A stretch of 64,000 nt of DNA from Pseudomonadota bacterium (GCA_023433705.1 JAEYUC010000102.1:1-64000), one strand, 5' to 3'. Counted from the stretch's first letter, positions 8,594-18,475 are shown. The notes: generated by a model from the letters alone, not told the origin. Program-made: numbers and translations.

Positions 8594-9370
8594 GTGGCGA
8601 TCGCGCTCACAACCGGTCAGATCGAGGCGTGGGTCGCGAACGCGTTCTTCCCGTTCGCGCGCATCGGCGCCTGCCTGATGGTGGCGCCGATGTTCGGCGC
8701 GCGCTTCGTGCCGGCGCGAACCCGCATCCTGCTGGCGGCGGCTTTGACGGCGCTAGTCGTGCCGCTCATGCCGGCCACCGGCATCACGCCGTTTTCCGCC
8801 CAGGGCCTCGTCGTGGTCGCCCAGCAGCTGCTGATCGGCATCGCGCTCGGCTTCGCGCTGCAGATCGTGTTCGACGCGCTCGGCCTCGCGGGCCAGCTGC
8901 TCGCGAACAGCATGGGCCTGTCGTTCGCGTTCAACGTGGACCCGCTGCGCGGCAGCAGTACGGCCGCGCTCGGCCAGATCTACATCATTCTCGCGACGCT
9001 GGTATTCCTGGCGCTGAACGGCCATCTCGCGCTGATCCAGGTGCTCGTGGACGGATTCGGCACGATGCCCGTCGGCACCGCAGGCTTCGGCCGGGAAGGG
9101 CTGTGGGCGCTGGTGCTGTGGGGCGGCCAGCTTTTCGCCGGCGCGATTTCGATCGCGTTGCCGGGCGTTACCGCGCTGCTGATCGTGAACCTCGCGTTCG
9201 GCGTCGTGAGCCGCGCGGCGCCCTCGCTGAATCTCTTCGCGGTCGGCTTTCCGTTCTCGCTCGTCATCGGTCTCCTCATCGTCCTCGCGGGCATCGGCCC
9301 GCTGGTCGAAGGCGTCACGCGGCTCCTGTCGGTGGGCTTCGATTTCCTGCGCGGATTGAGCGGGAGCTGA
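8594..9370 (+). CDS. fliR: Flagellar export gate protein FliR
   Basis: FliR is the single-copy subunit that closes the FliP ring. The 258-residue protein starts at a GTG four bases after fliQ. It has about six hydrophobic segments, a FARIGACLMVAPMFG start and a MGLSFAFNVDPLRGSSTAAL motif, which are family hallmarks. It is followed by flhB after four bases. Confidence 0.95.
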   Translation: MAIALTTGQIEAWVANAFFPFARIGACLMVAPMFGARFVPARTRILLAAALTALVVPLMPATGITPFSAQGLVVVAQQLLIGIALGFALQIVFDALGLAGQLLANSMGLSFAFNVDPLRGSSTAALGQIYIILATLVFLALNGHLALIQVLVDGFGTMPVGTAGFGREGLWALVLWGGQLFAGAISIALPGVTALLIVNLAFGVVSRAAPSLNLFAVGFPFSLVIGLLIVLAGIGPLVEGVTRLLSVGFDFLRGLSGS

Positions 9371-9374
9371 CGCC

Positions 9375-10481
9375 ATGGCCGAGAACGAGAGCGACCAGGA
9401 ACGCACAGAACGAGCAACACCCAAGCGCCTCGAAGAGGCGCGCAAGAAAGGCCAGGTGCCGCGCTCGGCCGATCTGTCGATGGCGGCGGTGTGCATCGCG
9501 GCCGCGACGGCTATCTACACGCTCGGCCGAATGGCCACCGGTCAGTTCGCCGAATTCATGCACGACTCGCTCAGCCTGACGCCGGCGCAGGCGATGTCGA
9601 ACGACGCCATCTGGCCGTCGCTGATGAACGCGGGTTCGCGCGCGTTGTGGATGATCCTGCCGATTCTCGGCGCGACGTTCGTCGCCGCGCTCGCGGCGCC
9701 CCTCGCGATCGGCGGCTGGAATCTCTCGGGTCAGGCTCTCGCGCCGCAGTTCGGCCGGTTGAGCCCCGCGAAAGGCTTCGGCCGCATGTTCTCGGCGCGC
9801 GGCCTGATCGAACTGTGCAAGGGCATCGCAAAGGTCTGCGTCGTCGGGGTCATCGCCTGGTTGCTGCTGAACGGCCTGGCGCCGGAACTCATGGGCCTGT
9901 CCGCGGAGCCGGTCAACGCCGCGATCGGACACGCCGCTTCGCTCGCCGCGTATTCGCTGCTCGTTCTCGTCTGCGGCCTCGCGATCATCGCGGCGGTCGA
10001 CGTGCCGTTCCAGCTCTGGCAGCACGCGAAGGAACTCAAGATGACGCGCCAGGAAGTGCGCCAGGAATACAAGGAGAGCGAAGGTTCTCCCGAAACGCGC
10101 GGCCGCATCCGCGAGGCGCAACGCGCGCTGGCTCGCGGCCGCATGCTGCAGGAAGTGCCGACCGCCGACGTCGTCGTGACCAACCCGACGCACTTCGCGG
10201 TCGCGTTGCGTTACGACGAGTCGAAGATGCGCGCCCCCATCGTGGTCGCGAAGGGCACCGACCTGCTCGCGCTCAAGATCCGCGAGATCGCCACCGAGAA
10301 CGGCGTGGCGATCGTCGAGGCGCCGCCGCTCGCGCGCGCGCTGCACAAGAACGTGGACATCGGCCGCGAAGTGCCGGCCGCGCTCTACGTCGCCGTCGCC
10401 CAGGTTCTCACGTACGTGTTCCAGCTACGCGCCGCCCGCGAGCGCGGCGCTTCTCCTCCGCCGCCCCCAACCATCCAGTAA
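9375..10481 (+). CDS. flhB: Flagellar export switch protein FlhB
   Basis: FlhB switches export from hook to filament substrates after autocleavage. The 368-residue protein opens with the family signature ERTERATPKRLEEARKKGQ, has four transmembrane helices, and carries the autocleavage NPTH site at about residue 270 (TNPTHFAVALRY). The C-terminus ends in a short proline run. The cleavage Asn-Pro is intact, so normal switching with FliK is expected. Confidence 0.97.
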   Translation: MAENESDQERTERATPKRLEEARKKGQVPRSADLSMAAVCIAAATAIYTLGRMATGQFAEFMHDSLSLTPAQAMSNDAIWPSLMNAGSRALWMILPILGATFVAALAAPLAIGGWNLSGQALAPQFGRLSPAKGFGRMFSARGLIELCKGIAKVCVVGVIAWLLLNGLAPELMGLSAEPVNAAIGHAASLAAYSLLVLVCGLAIIAAVDVPFQLWQHAKELKMTRQEVRQEYKESEGSPETRGRIREAQRALARGRMLQEVPTADVVVTNPTHFAVALRYDESKMRAPIVVAKGTDLLALKIREIATENGVAIVEAPPLARALHKNVDIGREVPAALYVAVAQVLTYVFQLRAARERGASPPPPPTIQ

Positions 10482-10484
10482 CAC

Positions 10485-12578
10485 ATGGCCATCGGTAACG
10501 ACAACGCAGGCTCGGGACTCAGCGCATTGATGCGCATCGGCATCGGCGTGCCGGTCGGCCTCATCGCGATCCTCGCGATGATGATCCTGCCGCTGCCGCC
10601 GTTCATGCTGGACGTGTTGTTCACGTTCAACATCGCGCTGTCGCTGATCATCGTGATGGCGGTGTTCCAGGTCGCCCGGCCGCTCGAGTTCGCGATCTTC
10701 CCGACCGTGCTGCTGCTCGTGACCATCCTGCGCCTGGCGCTCAACGTCGCCTCGACGCGCGTGGTGCTCATGCACGGCCACGAGGGTTCACATGCCGCGG
10801 GCAAGGTCATCGCCGCGTTCGGCGAATTCGTGATCGGCGGCAACTATGCCGTCGGCGCGGTGGTGTTCATCATCCTCACGATCATCAACTTCGTCGTCGT
10901 GACGAAGGGCGCCGGCCGCGTCTCCGAGGTCTCCGCGCGCTTCGCGTTGGACGCGATGCCCGGCAAGCAGATGGCGATCGACGCCGATCTCAACGCCGGC
11001 GTCCTCACGCAGGAGCAGGCGCGCGAGCGCCGCGCGGAGGTGCGCGCCGAGTCCGATTTCTACGGCTCGATGGACGGCGCGAGCAAGTTCATCCGCGGCG
11101 ACGCGATCGCCGGCATCCTGATCCTGGTCATCAACATCGTCGGCGGACTGCTGATCGGCACGATGATGCACGACCTGCCGGTCGGCGACGCCGCGCGCAG
11201 CTATGCATTGCTGACCATCGGCGACGGCCTGGTCGCACAGATTCCCGGTCTGCTGCTGTCGGTCGCGGTGGCCATCATCGTCACCCGTATCTCGCGCGAG
11301 CAGGACGTCGGCCAGGAGCTCGGCAAACAACTGTTCGGCCAGCCCAAGGCGCTCGGCGTCGCGGCCGGCGTGCTCGGCGTCATGGGCCTGATCCCGGGCA
11401 TGCCGAATCTCGTGTTCCTGTCGATCGCGGGCCTCTGCGGCTGGGGCGCCTGGCACATCTCGCAGAAGCGCAAGCTGGCCGCCGCCGTGGAAGAGGCCGC
11501 GCCGCCCGAACCGGCGCCGGCGCCCGCGCCGGAAAACCAGGAGCTGTCCTGGGAGGACGTGCGGCCCGTCGACGTGGTCGGACTCGAAGTCGGTTATCGG
11601 CTCGTGCCGCTGGTGGATAGAACCAAGGGCGGCGACCTGCTGGCGCGCATCCGCGGCATCCGCCGCAAGCTCACGCAGGAACTCGGCTTCCTCGTGCAGC
11701 CAGTGCACATCCGCGACAACCTTGAATTGGGCCCCAGCGCCTACCGGATTCGGTTGGCGGGAGTGGCGATCGGCGAAAGCGTCGTACATCCGGATCGCGA
11801 ACTCGCGATCAACCCCGGACGCGTGTTCGGTCCCGTCAACGGCCTGCCGACGCGCGATCCGGCCTTCGGCATGGAAGCCGTGTGGATAGAGCCCTCGCTG
11901 CGCGAGCACGCGCAGTCGCTCGGTTACACGGTGGTCGACGCGGCGACGGTCATCGCGACGCATTTGTCGCACCTGATCCAGACGCATGCGCACGAGTTGT
12001 TCGGCCACGAAGAGGCCGAACAGCTCCTCAAGAACTTGTCGAAGACCTCGCCCAAGCTGGTCGAGGAACTGGTGCCGAAGGTGCTGCCGCTCGCGACCGT
12101 CGTGCGGGTCATGCAGGGCCTGCTGGCCGAGCGCGTGCCGATCCGCAACGTCCGCGCGATCGTCGAAGCGCTGGCGGAGGCAGGCCCGCGCACGCAGGAT
12201 ACGCAGTCGCTGATCGCGCAGGTCAGGGTTGCCCTGGGTCGCCAGATCGTCCAGGACATCGTCGGCCTCGCCGAAGAGCTGCCCGTCATCACCCTCGAAC
12301 CGGATCTGGAGCGCCTGCTCACGAACGGGCTCGCAAATCCGGCGGCAAGTCCTGGCCTCGAGCCCGGGCTGGCAGACCGTTTGCAACGAAGTCTGCAGGA
12401 GGCCGCACAGCGTCAAGAACGTGGCGGAGAACCGGCGGTGTTGCTGACGCCGCCCGCGCTGCGCGCGGCACTGGCCCGGTTCTTCCGGGTGAGCGTCCCG
12501 GGACTGCACGTGCTGGCCTGGAACGAGCTGCCCGACAACCGGAAGGTGCGAATGGTCACCGCGGTGGGCGGCCGATGA
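10485..12578 (+). CDS. flhA: Flagellar export protein FlhA
   Basis: FlhA forms the nonameric export-gate ring that docks substrate-chaperone complexes. The 697-residue protein has an eight-helix membrane domain, the conserved FHIPEP-type loop region (MPGKQMAIDADLNAG, then a RRAEVRAESDFYGSMDGASKF stretch split here) and the large cytosolic domain from about residue 340. It follows flhB by three bases and precedes flhF by 20. Confidence 0.97.
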   Translation: MAIGNDNAGSGLSALMRIGIGVPVGLIAILAMMILPLPPFMLDVLFTFNIALSLIIVMAVFQVARPLEFAIFPTVLLLVTILRLALNVASTRVVLMHGHEGSHAAGKVIAAFGEFVIGGNYAVGAVVFIILTIINFVVVTKGAGRVSEVSARFALDAMPGKQMAIDADLNAGVLTQEQARERRAEVRAESDFYGSMDGASKFIRGDAIAGILILVINIVGGLLIGTMMHDLPVGDAARSYALLTIGDGLVAQIPGLLLSVAVAIIVTRISREQDVGQELGKQLFGQPKALGVAAGVLGVMGLIPGMPNLVFLSIAGLCGWGAWHISQKRKLAAAVEEAAPPEPAPAPAPENQELSWEDVRPVDVVGLEVGYRLVPLVDRTKGGDLLARIRGIRRKLTQELGFLVQPVHIRDNLELGPSAYRIRLAGVAIGESVVHPDRELAINPGRVFGPVNGLPTRDPAFGMEAVWIEPSLREHAQSLGYTVVDAATVIATHLSHLIQTHAHELFGHEEAEQLLKNLSKTSPKLVEELVPKVLPLATVVRVMQGLLAERVPIRNVRAIVEALAEAGPRTQDTQSLIAQVRVALGRQIVQDIVGLAEELPVITLEPDLERLLTNGLANPAASPGLEPGLADRLQRSLQEAAQRQERGGEPAVLLTPPALRAALARFFRVSVPGLHVLAWNELPDNRKVRMVTAVGGR

Positions 12579-12598
12579 ATGAACGAAGGATCTGACAC

Positions 12599-13903
12599 AT
12601 GAAGATTCAGAGATACGTCGCGAAAGACATGCGCTCCGCGCTCGCCCAGGTGCGCGAAGCGCTGGGTCCCGACGCGGTGATCCTCTCGTCGGGCCGGGTC
12701 GGCAGCGAGGTGGAAGTCGTGGCCGCGATGGATTTCGACGTCGCGCGCGCGGTCGAGGCCGCGACGCCGGCCGCCGTGCCGCGCGTGCACGCCGCGCACT
12801 CGGAAGCGCTGCAGCGGCTCGACCCGCCGCGCGCCGAGAGCGCGGCCACCTTGACGGACCTTGGCGGCAACGAGGCTGCGCGAATGCGTCGCGCGTCCTC
12901 GCAGATTTCCGAACAGATCGCGCCCGTGGCCGCCAGCGCCGCGCCGGCGGTCCCGCACACCGCGGGCGCGAGCCCCGAAGTGCTCGCCGATGAAATGAAG
13001 AACATGCGCCGCATGCTGGAAGCCCAACTCGCGACGCTCGCGTGGAACGACCTTTCGCGTCGTTCTCCCATCCAGGCCGCGATGCTCAAGGAGCTCGCGC
13101 AGCTCGGCATCACGCAGGACCTCGCGAATTCCCTCGTGCGCAAGATTCCGACGGAGCTCAGCTTCGCGGCGGCACGCCGCTTCGCGCTCGCGACCATCGC
13201 ACGCACGATCCAGACGACCGGCGACCGCTGGCTCGAGAAGGGCGGCGTCGTCGCGTTCGCCGGCCCCGCGGGCGCCGGCAAGACGACGTTGCTCGCCAAG
13301 CTCGCGGCGCGCTGGGTGCTGCGCCACGGTCCGCGCAAGGTCGCGATGATCTCGGCCGACTCGGTGCGCATCGGCGCGCACGAACAGATGCACACGCTCG
13401 GACGCCTGCTCGGCGTCACGACGCACAACGCGTTCGACATCAGCGAGCTGCCCGAGCTGCTCTACGAACTGCGTCACTGCAAGTTCGTGATGATCGACAC
13501 CGCGGGCGCGAGCCCGCGCGATCCGGAGCTGGCCCGTCAGCTGCGGCTGCTGCAGAACATGCAGGCCAGCGTCGAGACCTCGCTCGTGTTGCCCGCGAGC
13601 ACGCAAGCCGGCGCGATCGACGAGGTCGTGCAGCGCTTCGCGCTCGCCAAGCCCACGGCCTGTGTCATCACGAAGGTCGACGAGGCGGTCAGCCTCGGCG
13701 GCGTCATCTCGGCGCTCGTGCGCCACAAGCTCGCGGCCGCGTACATCAGCGATGGTCAGCGTGTTCCCGAAGACCTGGAGCCGGCGCGCGCGCACGGGCT
13801 CGTGAGCCGCGCGGTCGAGATAGCGAGCCACAACGGCGCGACGGCGGACGACGAAGTGATGCAGAGACGAATGGCAGGAGCGGCGAATGGCCGGAAGCAA
13901 TAA
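12599..13903 (+). CDS. flhF: Signal-recognition-type GTPase FlhF
   Basis: FlhF sets polar placement of the flagellum. The 434-residue product has the short N-terminal FlhF signature (MKIQRYVAKDMRSALAQVRE), an Ala-rich linker, an N-domain-like helical region and an SRP54-type G domain. The P-loop GPAGAGKTTLLAKLA lies near residue 222, with MISADSVRIGAHEQ, a DTAG motif and ITKVDEAVSLG downstream. It overlaps flhG by 17 bases. Confidence 0.96.
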   Translation: MKIQRYVAKDMRSALAQVREALGPDAVILSSGRVGSEVEVVAAMDFDVARAVEAATPAAVPRVHAAHSEALQRLDPPRAESAATLTDLGGNEAARMRRASSQISEQIAPVAASAAPAVPHTAGASPEVLADEMKNMRRMLEAQLATLAWNDLSRRSPIQAAMLKELAQLGITQDLANSLVRKIPTELSFAAARRFALATIARTIQTTGDRWLEKGGVVAFAGPAGAGKTTLLAKLAARWVLRHGPRKVAMISADSVRIGAHEQMHTLGRLLGVTTHNAFDISELPELLYELRHCKFVMIDTAGASPRDPELARQLRLLQNMQASVETSLVLPASTQAGAIDEVVQRFALAKPTACVITKVDEAVSLGGVISALVRHKLAAAYISDGQRVPEDLEPARAHGLVSRAVEIASHNGATADDEVMQRRMAGAANGRKQ

Positions 13904-14750
13904 GCCCGTTCCCGTGAACCACCATCCGGTGCAGGTGATCGCGGTCACCGGCGGCAAGGGCGGCGTGGGCAAGACCACCGTCGCGGTGAATCTCGCGGCC
14001 TCGCTGGCCTCGCGCGGCAAGCAGGTCATGCTGCTCGACGGCGACCTGGGTCTCGCGAACGTCGACGTATTCCTGGGCCTCACGCCGCGGCTCACGCTCG
14101 CGGACGTGCTGGCCGGAACCTGCACGCTCGAGGAAGTGGTCATCGACGCGCCGCAGGGATTCAAGATCGTGCCGGCCGCTTCCGGCATCGCGCAGCTCGC
14201 CGAGCTCGACACGATGACCCACCTGGGGTTGGTGCGCGCATTCGGCGATCTATCTACGCGTCTCGATACGCTGGTGGTGGACACCGCCGCCGGCATCTCG
14301 GGCTCGGTGCTGCAGTTCTCGCAGGCGGCGCAGCAGGTGCTGGTCGTGTTGTGCGACGAGCCGGCTTCGCTGACCGACGCGTACGCTTTGATCAAACTAT
14401 TGAGCCGCGATCACGGCGTGAAGAAATTCCGCGTGGTCGTGAACCAGTCGCGCGGGAAGGGACTAGGGCAGTCCCTGTTCCAGAGATTCGAGCGGGTCGC
14501 GATGCGATTCCTCGAAGTCGAGCTGGATTATGTCGGCGAGATTCCCGAGGACGCGTTCCTGCGTCGCGCGATTCGTGAACAGCGTCCCGTTGTGACGGCG
14601 TACCCATCGTGCCCGGCGAGCATGGCGCTCAAGACGCTCGCGTTGCGGGCCGATATGTGGCCGGTAGCCGAAGGGCCCAGGGGCAACGTGGAGTTCTTCG
14701 TCGAGCGACTGATACGGCGTCCGTCGGTGCGCCTCGAGGTGGTTCGATGA
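13887..14750 (+). CDS. flhG: Flagellar number regulator FlhG/FleN (MinD-like ATPase)
   Basis: FlhG (FleN) restrains flagellar number, acting with FlhF and, in pseudomonads, on FleQ. The 287-residue protein has the deviant Walker A GGKGGVGKTT at about residues 22-31, the MLLDGDLGLANVDVFLGL segment and a DTAAGI switch II motif, all MinD/ParA-type. Its ATG lies within flhF and its stop overlaps fliA by four bases. Confidence 0.95.
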   Translation: MAGSNKPVPVNHHPVQVIAVTGGKGGVGKTTVAVNLAASLASRGKQVMLLDGDLGLANVDVFLGLTPRLTLADVLAGTCTLEEVVIDAPQGFKIVPAASGIAQLAELDTMTHLGLVRAFGDLSTRLDTLVVDTAAGISGSVLQFSQAAQQVLVVLCDEPASLTDAYALIKLLSRDHGVKKFRVVVNQSRGKGLGQSLFQRFERVAMRFLEVELDYVGEIPEDAFLRRAIREQRPVVTAYPSCPASMALKTLALRADMWPVAEGPRGNVEFFVERLIRRPSVRLEVVR

Positions 14751-15475
14751 GCGGAGTGAGCGCTTACAGCCAGCGCGCCAGCGCCCGGGAAACCGAGCAG
14801 CTGGTCATGCGCCATGCCGAATTGGTGAAGCGCATTGCATACCACCTCGCGGGCCGCCTGCCGGCCTCGGTCGAGGTCGACGATTTGATCCAGGCCGGAA
14901 TGCTCGGCCTGCTGGAGGCGGCCTCCAACTATTCGACCGGACGTGGGGCGAGTTTCGAGACCTACGCCGGCATCCGCATTCGCGGCGCGATGCTCGACGG
15001 ACTGCGCAAGCTCGACTGGGCGCCGCGCTCCGTGCACCGCAAGGCGCGTGCGGTCGCGACGGCGATCCGCGAGCTGGAAGCGGAGATCGGCCGCGAGGCG
15101 CGCGACTCGGACGTCGCGCACAAGATGGGCGTGAGCCTCGAGGAGTACCACAAGATCGTGGAGGACGCGGCGGGTTGTCAGATCGCGAGCCTCACGACGG
15201 AAGAAGGCGAGATCAGTGCGACGGATCCGAACGCGGACCCGTTCCGCGACGTGATCGACGAGCGGTTCCGCGCCGCTTTGGCGGAAGCCATCGCGGGGCT
15301 GCCGGAGCGCGAGCGCATGGTGATGTCGCTGTACTACGACGATGAGTTGAACCTCAAGGAAATCGGCGCGGTGCTGAAGGTGAGCGAGTCGCGGATCTGC
15401 CAGATCCACGGCCAGGCGCTGTCGCGACTGCAGGCCCGGCTGTCGGGCTGGCGGGTTGACAATGAGAGGAGATAG
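14747..15475 (+). CDS. fliA: Flagellar sigma factor FliA (sigma-28)
   Basis: FliA directs RNA polymerase to late flagellar and chemotaxis promoters. I start it at the ATG overlapping the flhG stop (242 residues, MSGVSAYSQRASARETEQLV); upstream in-frame codons lie inside flhG. Region 2 (YHLAGRLPASVEVDDLIQAG, FETYAGIRIRGAMLDGLR) and the region 4 helix-turn-helix (NLKEIGAVLKVSESRICQIH) are intact. Two good FliA-type promoters occur downstream in this same window. Confidence 0.97.
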   Translation: MSGVSAYSQRASARETEQLVMRHAELVKRIAYHLAGRLPASVEVDDLIQAGMLGLLEAASNYSTGRGASFETYAGIRIRGAMLDGLRKLDWAPRSVHRKARAVATAIRELEAEIGREARDSDVAHKMGVSLEEYHKIVEDAAGCQIASLTTEEGEISATDPNADPFRDVIDERFRAALAEAIAGLPERERMVMSLYYDDELNLKEIGAVLKVSESRICQIHGQALSRLQARLSGWRVDNERR

Positions 15476-15478
15476 CTG

Positions 15479-15871
15479 GTGAGCAATACGATGAAATTCC
15501 TCGTGGTCGACGACTTTTCGACCATGCGCAGGATCGTGAAGGGACTGCTGAACGAACTCGGCTACACCGACGTGACCGAGGCGGACGACGGCAACACCGC
15601 GTTGCCGCTGCTCAAGAACGGCAGCTTCGATTTCCTCATCACCGACTGGAACATGCCGGGCATGCCGGGCCTCGACCTGCTCAAGGCCGTGCGCGCCGAC
15701 GCCAGGCTCGCCAAACTACCCGTGCTCATGCTGACGGCCGAGGCCAAGCGCGAGCAGATCGTCGAGGCGGCGCAGGCTGGCGTTTCCGGCTACGTGATCA
15801 AGCCGTTCACGGCCGCGACGCTCAAGGAAAAGATCGACAAGATCCTGGCGAGCAAGGCGGCCGCGGCTTAA
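15479..15871 (+). CDS. cheY: Chemotaxis response regulator CheY (first copy)
   Basis: CheY-P binds FliM to reverse the motor. The 130-residue receiver starts at a GTG three bases after fliA. It has the acid pair D11/D12, phosphoacceptor D56 in LITDWNMPG, the switch Thr near residue 86 (MLTAEAK) and Lys near 108 (IKPF). The E. coli-like signature FSTMRRIVKGLLNELG and the adjacent cheZ mark this as the motor-binding CheY. Confidence 0.96.
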   Translation: MSNTMKFLVVDDFSTMRRIVKGLLNELGYTDVTEADDGNTALPLLKNGSFDFLITDWNMPGMPGLDLLKAVRADARLAKLPVLMLTAEAKREQIVEAAQAGVSGYVIKPFTAATLKEKIDKILASKAAAA

Positions 15872-15879
15872 GGCTCACC

Positions 15880-16635
15880 ATGTCCCGTCCAGAAACACTG
15901 CACGATCGATATCGTTCGCAGGTCGCCGATCTCGCGACCGCCGTCGAGGCGAACGACGAGTCCGCGTTTCGCGGCGCGTTCGAGCGGCTGCGCTCGGCGC
16001 TCAACGAAGAATTCAACCCCGAGCTGCGCCGACTGACCGAGAACGCGAAGTCCGCGCTGCGGCGCTTCCGCGAACAGGCGCGCATCGACGCGCTCGCCGA
16101 GGAAGTACCGGATGCGCGCAAGCGCCTGTCGCACGTCGTCAAGCTCACCGACGAGGCGGCGCATCGCACGCTCGATCTCGTGGATCAGTCGGGGCCGCTG
16201 GTCGAACAGACTTCGCGCGCCGCCGCGCAACTGATCTCGGAATGGAATGCGTTCGGCGAGCGCCAGCTCGCGCTCGAATCCGACTGGCCCGAGCGCGCGC
16301 AGGAATTCCTCGGCCGCGCGCGCGCCGACGCCGACAAGGTGCGCGGGCTGCTGTCCGAAGTGCTGCTCGCGCAGGGGTACCAGGATCTCACCGGCCAGAT
16401 CATCCGAGGGATCATCGCGCTCGTGTGCGAGCTCGAAGCCGTGCTCGCGCAGCTGGTCGCGCTCGCCAATGGCGAGGACACACGCCGCATGCCGGCGCTC
16501 AAGCTGCCAGCCGTCGCCACGGATCTCTATCGCGGCGCGGGGCCGCAGGTTCCGGGGGTATCGACGAGCGCCGACGCGATGAGCGGGCAGGACGACATCG
16601 ACGCTCTGATCGCGAGCGTCTCGGCGGGCAAGTAG
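15880..16635 (+). CDS. cheZ: CheY-P phosphatase CheZ
   Basis: CheZ dephosphorylates CheY-P. The 251-residue helical protein carries the catalytic motif YQDLTGQIIRGII, with D169 and Q173 in the D-x3-Q spacing of E. coli Asp143/Gln147. The C-terminus GQDDIDALIASVSAGK fits the amphipathic CheY-binding peptide. A Pro/Gly-rich linker lies between. It directly follows cheY. Confidence 0.95.
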   Translation: MSRPETLHDRYRSQVADLATAVEANDESAFRGAFERLRSALNEEFNPELRRLTENAKSALRRFREQARIDALAEEVPDARKRLSHVVKLTDEAAHRTLDLVDQSGPLVEQTSRAAAQLISEWNAFGERQLALESDWPERAQEFLGRARADADKVRGLLSEVLLAQGYQDLTGQIIRGIIALVCELEAVLAQLVALANGEDTRRMPALKLPAVATDLYRGAGPQVPGVSTSADAMSGQDDIDALIASVSAGK

Positions 16636-16638
16636 GCC

Positions 16639-17379
16639 GTGGACATACTTTCCGCAATCGGATTCATCCTCGCGCTGGTCGCGGTGCTCGTGGGCGCCGT
16701 GCTCAAGGGCGCGGGCATTCACGCGCTGCTCTCGGCGGCCGCGTTCATGATCGTGGTCGTCGGTACGGTGGCCGCGATCTTCATCCAGACCCCGCTGCCG
16801 GTGTTCAAACACGCGATGGCGCGGTTCTCGTGGGTGCTCAAGCCGCCGCCGATGCAGGCGGAAGCCCTCATCAAGAAGATCGTCGAGTGGAGCACGATCG
16901 CCCGCAAGCAGGGCCTTCTCGGACTCGAGCCGCTCATCGAGAAGGAGACCGATCCGTTCGTGCAGCGCGGGCTGCAGCTCGTGGTCGACGGCGGTGAGCC
17001 TGATGCGATCCGCGCCATCCTCGAAGTCGAGGTGGGCGTGCGCGAGCACGTGGATCAGCGCGCCGCGAAAGTCTACGAAGGCATGGGCATCTACGCGCCG
17101 ACGCTCGGCATCATCGGCGCGGTGCTCGGCCTCATGGCCGTGATGCAGAACCTCGCCGATCCGTCGAAGCTGGGGCAGGGCATCGCCGCGGCCTTCACCG
17201 CGACCGTGTACGGCATCGGCCTCGCGAACCTGTTCTTCCTGCCGATCGCCGGCAAGCTCAAGGGCATCGTCGCCGAGCAGACCCAGGTGCGCGAGATGGT
17301 TATCGAGGGCGTCGTGTCCATCGTGCTGGGCGAGAACCCCCGCGCGATCGAATCGAAGTTGAACGGTTACCTGCACTAG
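16639..17379 (+). CDS. motC: Flagellar stator protein MotC (MotA family)
   Basis: MotC is the MotA-type proton-channel subunit of the second stator system described in Pseudomonas. The 246-residue protein starts at a GTG. It has four membrane segments, a large cytoplasmic loop (ALIKKIVEWSTIARKQGLLG) and the ExbB/MotA motif YAPTLGIIGAVLGLMAVMQN. The pairing with motD and the position after cheZ support MotC over MotA. Confidence 0.92.
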   Translation: MDILSAIGFILALVAVLVGAVLKGAGIHALLSAAAFMIVVVGTVAAIFIQTPLPVFKHAMARFSWVLKPPPMQAEALIKKIVEWSTIARKQGLLGLEPLIEKETDPFVQRGLQLVVDGGEPDAIRAILEVEVGVREHVDQRAAKVYEGMGIYAPTLGIIGAVLGLMAVMQNLADPSKLGQGIAAAFTATVYGIGLANLFFLPIAGKLKGIVAEQTQVREMVIEGVVSIVLGENPRAIESKLNGYLH

Positions 17380-17388
17380 TAGCTAGCG

Positions 17389-18471
17389 ATGGGTCGCAGG
17401 CACAAGAAACACGAAGAGCACGCCAACCACGAGGCCTGGGCCATTCCCTACGGCGACCTCATCACGCTGCTGCTCGCGTTTTTCGTGGTGATGTACGCGA
17501 TCTCCTCGATCAACGAGGGCAAGTTCCGCGTGTTGTCGGATTCGCTGCAGGCCGCGTTCCGCGGCACGCCGAAGACTCTCGAGCCCATCCAGGTGGGCAT
17601 GAAGACGCGCGGCTCCGGCGCCGACATCCAGATGACCATCGTCAAGCAGTCGATGATCGAGGGCCAGCCGCGGGAGATGCTCGAGGCCATCCACATGGAC
17701 ACGACGGGCGACGCGGGCGCGGGCTCCGCGCCGTATCCGGGCGCGGGCCGCACCGGCCGATCGCAGCCGATTCCCTCCAACCACCCGATCGCGCAGCAGC
17801 TCGAACGCGTCGCCGACGAGCTCGAGAAGGCGCTGCAGGCGCTGGTCGACGCGAATCTGGTCGCCGTGCGCCGTCACGAGTTCTGGCTCGAAGTCGAAGT
17901 GCGCACCGACATCCTGTTCGCGAGCGGCGTCGCGACGCTGTCTCCGAAGGCCAAGCCGGCGCTCGATGCGCTCGCGGGCACGCTCTCCAGGTATCCGAAC
18001 CCGGTGCGAGTCGAAGGCCACACCGACAATCAGCCGATCAACACCGTGGCATTCCCGTCGAACTGGGAGCTGTCCTCGGCGCGCGCCGCGAGCGTCGTGC
18101 ATCACTTCGAACAGATGGGGATCTCGCCGGCGCGCCTTTCGGTGCTCGGCTTCGGCGAATACCGCCCGACCGAAAGCAACGAGACCGTCGCCGGCCGCAA
18201 CGCGAATCGCCGCGTGGTCATCGTGATCCTCGCGGGCGACGGCGCACCGGCGCCGTCGGATACCGCCGCGGAGAGCGAGGAGATCCCTGCGTCCGCCGGG
18301 GAACTTGCCACGCCAGGCGAAGCGGCGCGGCCCGAGCGCGTGGCACAACCCGAGACCGTGCCCGTGAACCCCGTCACAGTGGTCAATCCCGCGGCCGCGG
18401 TCAGTGGCACGGAACCTGCTCCTCCAACTGCAAGGCCAATTGCAGGCGCCGGAAATCCGACGCGGGAGTGA
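17389..18471 (+). CDS. motD: Flagellar stator protein MotD (MotB family)
   Basis: MotD is the peptidoglycan-anchored partner of MotC. The 360-residue product has the plug-proximal helix with the essential proton-binding Asp (AIPYGDLITLLLAFFVVMYA), a periplasmic linker and an OmpA-like domain (FASGVATLSPKAKPALDAL, then RVEGHTDNQPI). The long Pro/Ala/Glu-rich tail after the OmpA domain, about 75 residues, is unusual for MotB but occurs in MotD-type proteins. Confidence 0.92.
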   Translation: MGRRHKKHEEHANHEAWAIPYGDLITLLLAFFVVMYAISSINEGKFRVLSDSLQAAFRGTPKTLEPIQVGMKTRGSGADIQMTIVKQSMIEGQPREMLEAIHMDTTGDAGAGSAPYPGAGRTGRSQPIPSNHPIAQQLERVADELEKALQALVDANLVAVRRHEFWLEVEVRTDILFASGVATLSPKAKPALDALAGTLSRYPNPVRVEGHTDNQPINTVAFPSNWELSSARAASVVHHFEQMGISPARLSVLGFGEYRPTESNETVAGRNANRRVVIVILAGDGAPAPSDTAAESEEIPASAGELATPGEAARPERVAQPETVPVNPVTVVNPAAAVSGTEPAPPTARPIAGAGNPTRE

Positions 18472-18475
18472 GTTC

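Noticed and set aside
10788..12509. Minus-strand open frame of 573 codons opposite flhA
   Set aside because: Shadow of flhA with low-complexity composition and no domain or ribosome-site support.
12413..14395. Minus-strand open frame of 660 codons opposite flhF and flhG
   Set aside because: Opposite two certain genes; composition is that of an antisense frame.
14609..14746. Extended FliA start at 14609
   Set aside because: The extra 46 codons lie within flhG in another frame and do not resemble sigma-28 N-termini.
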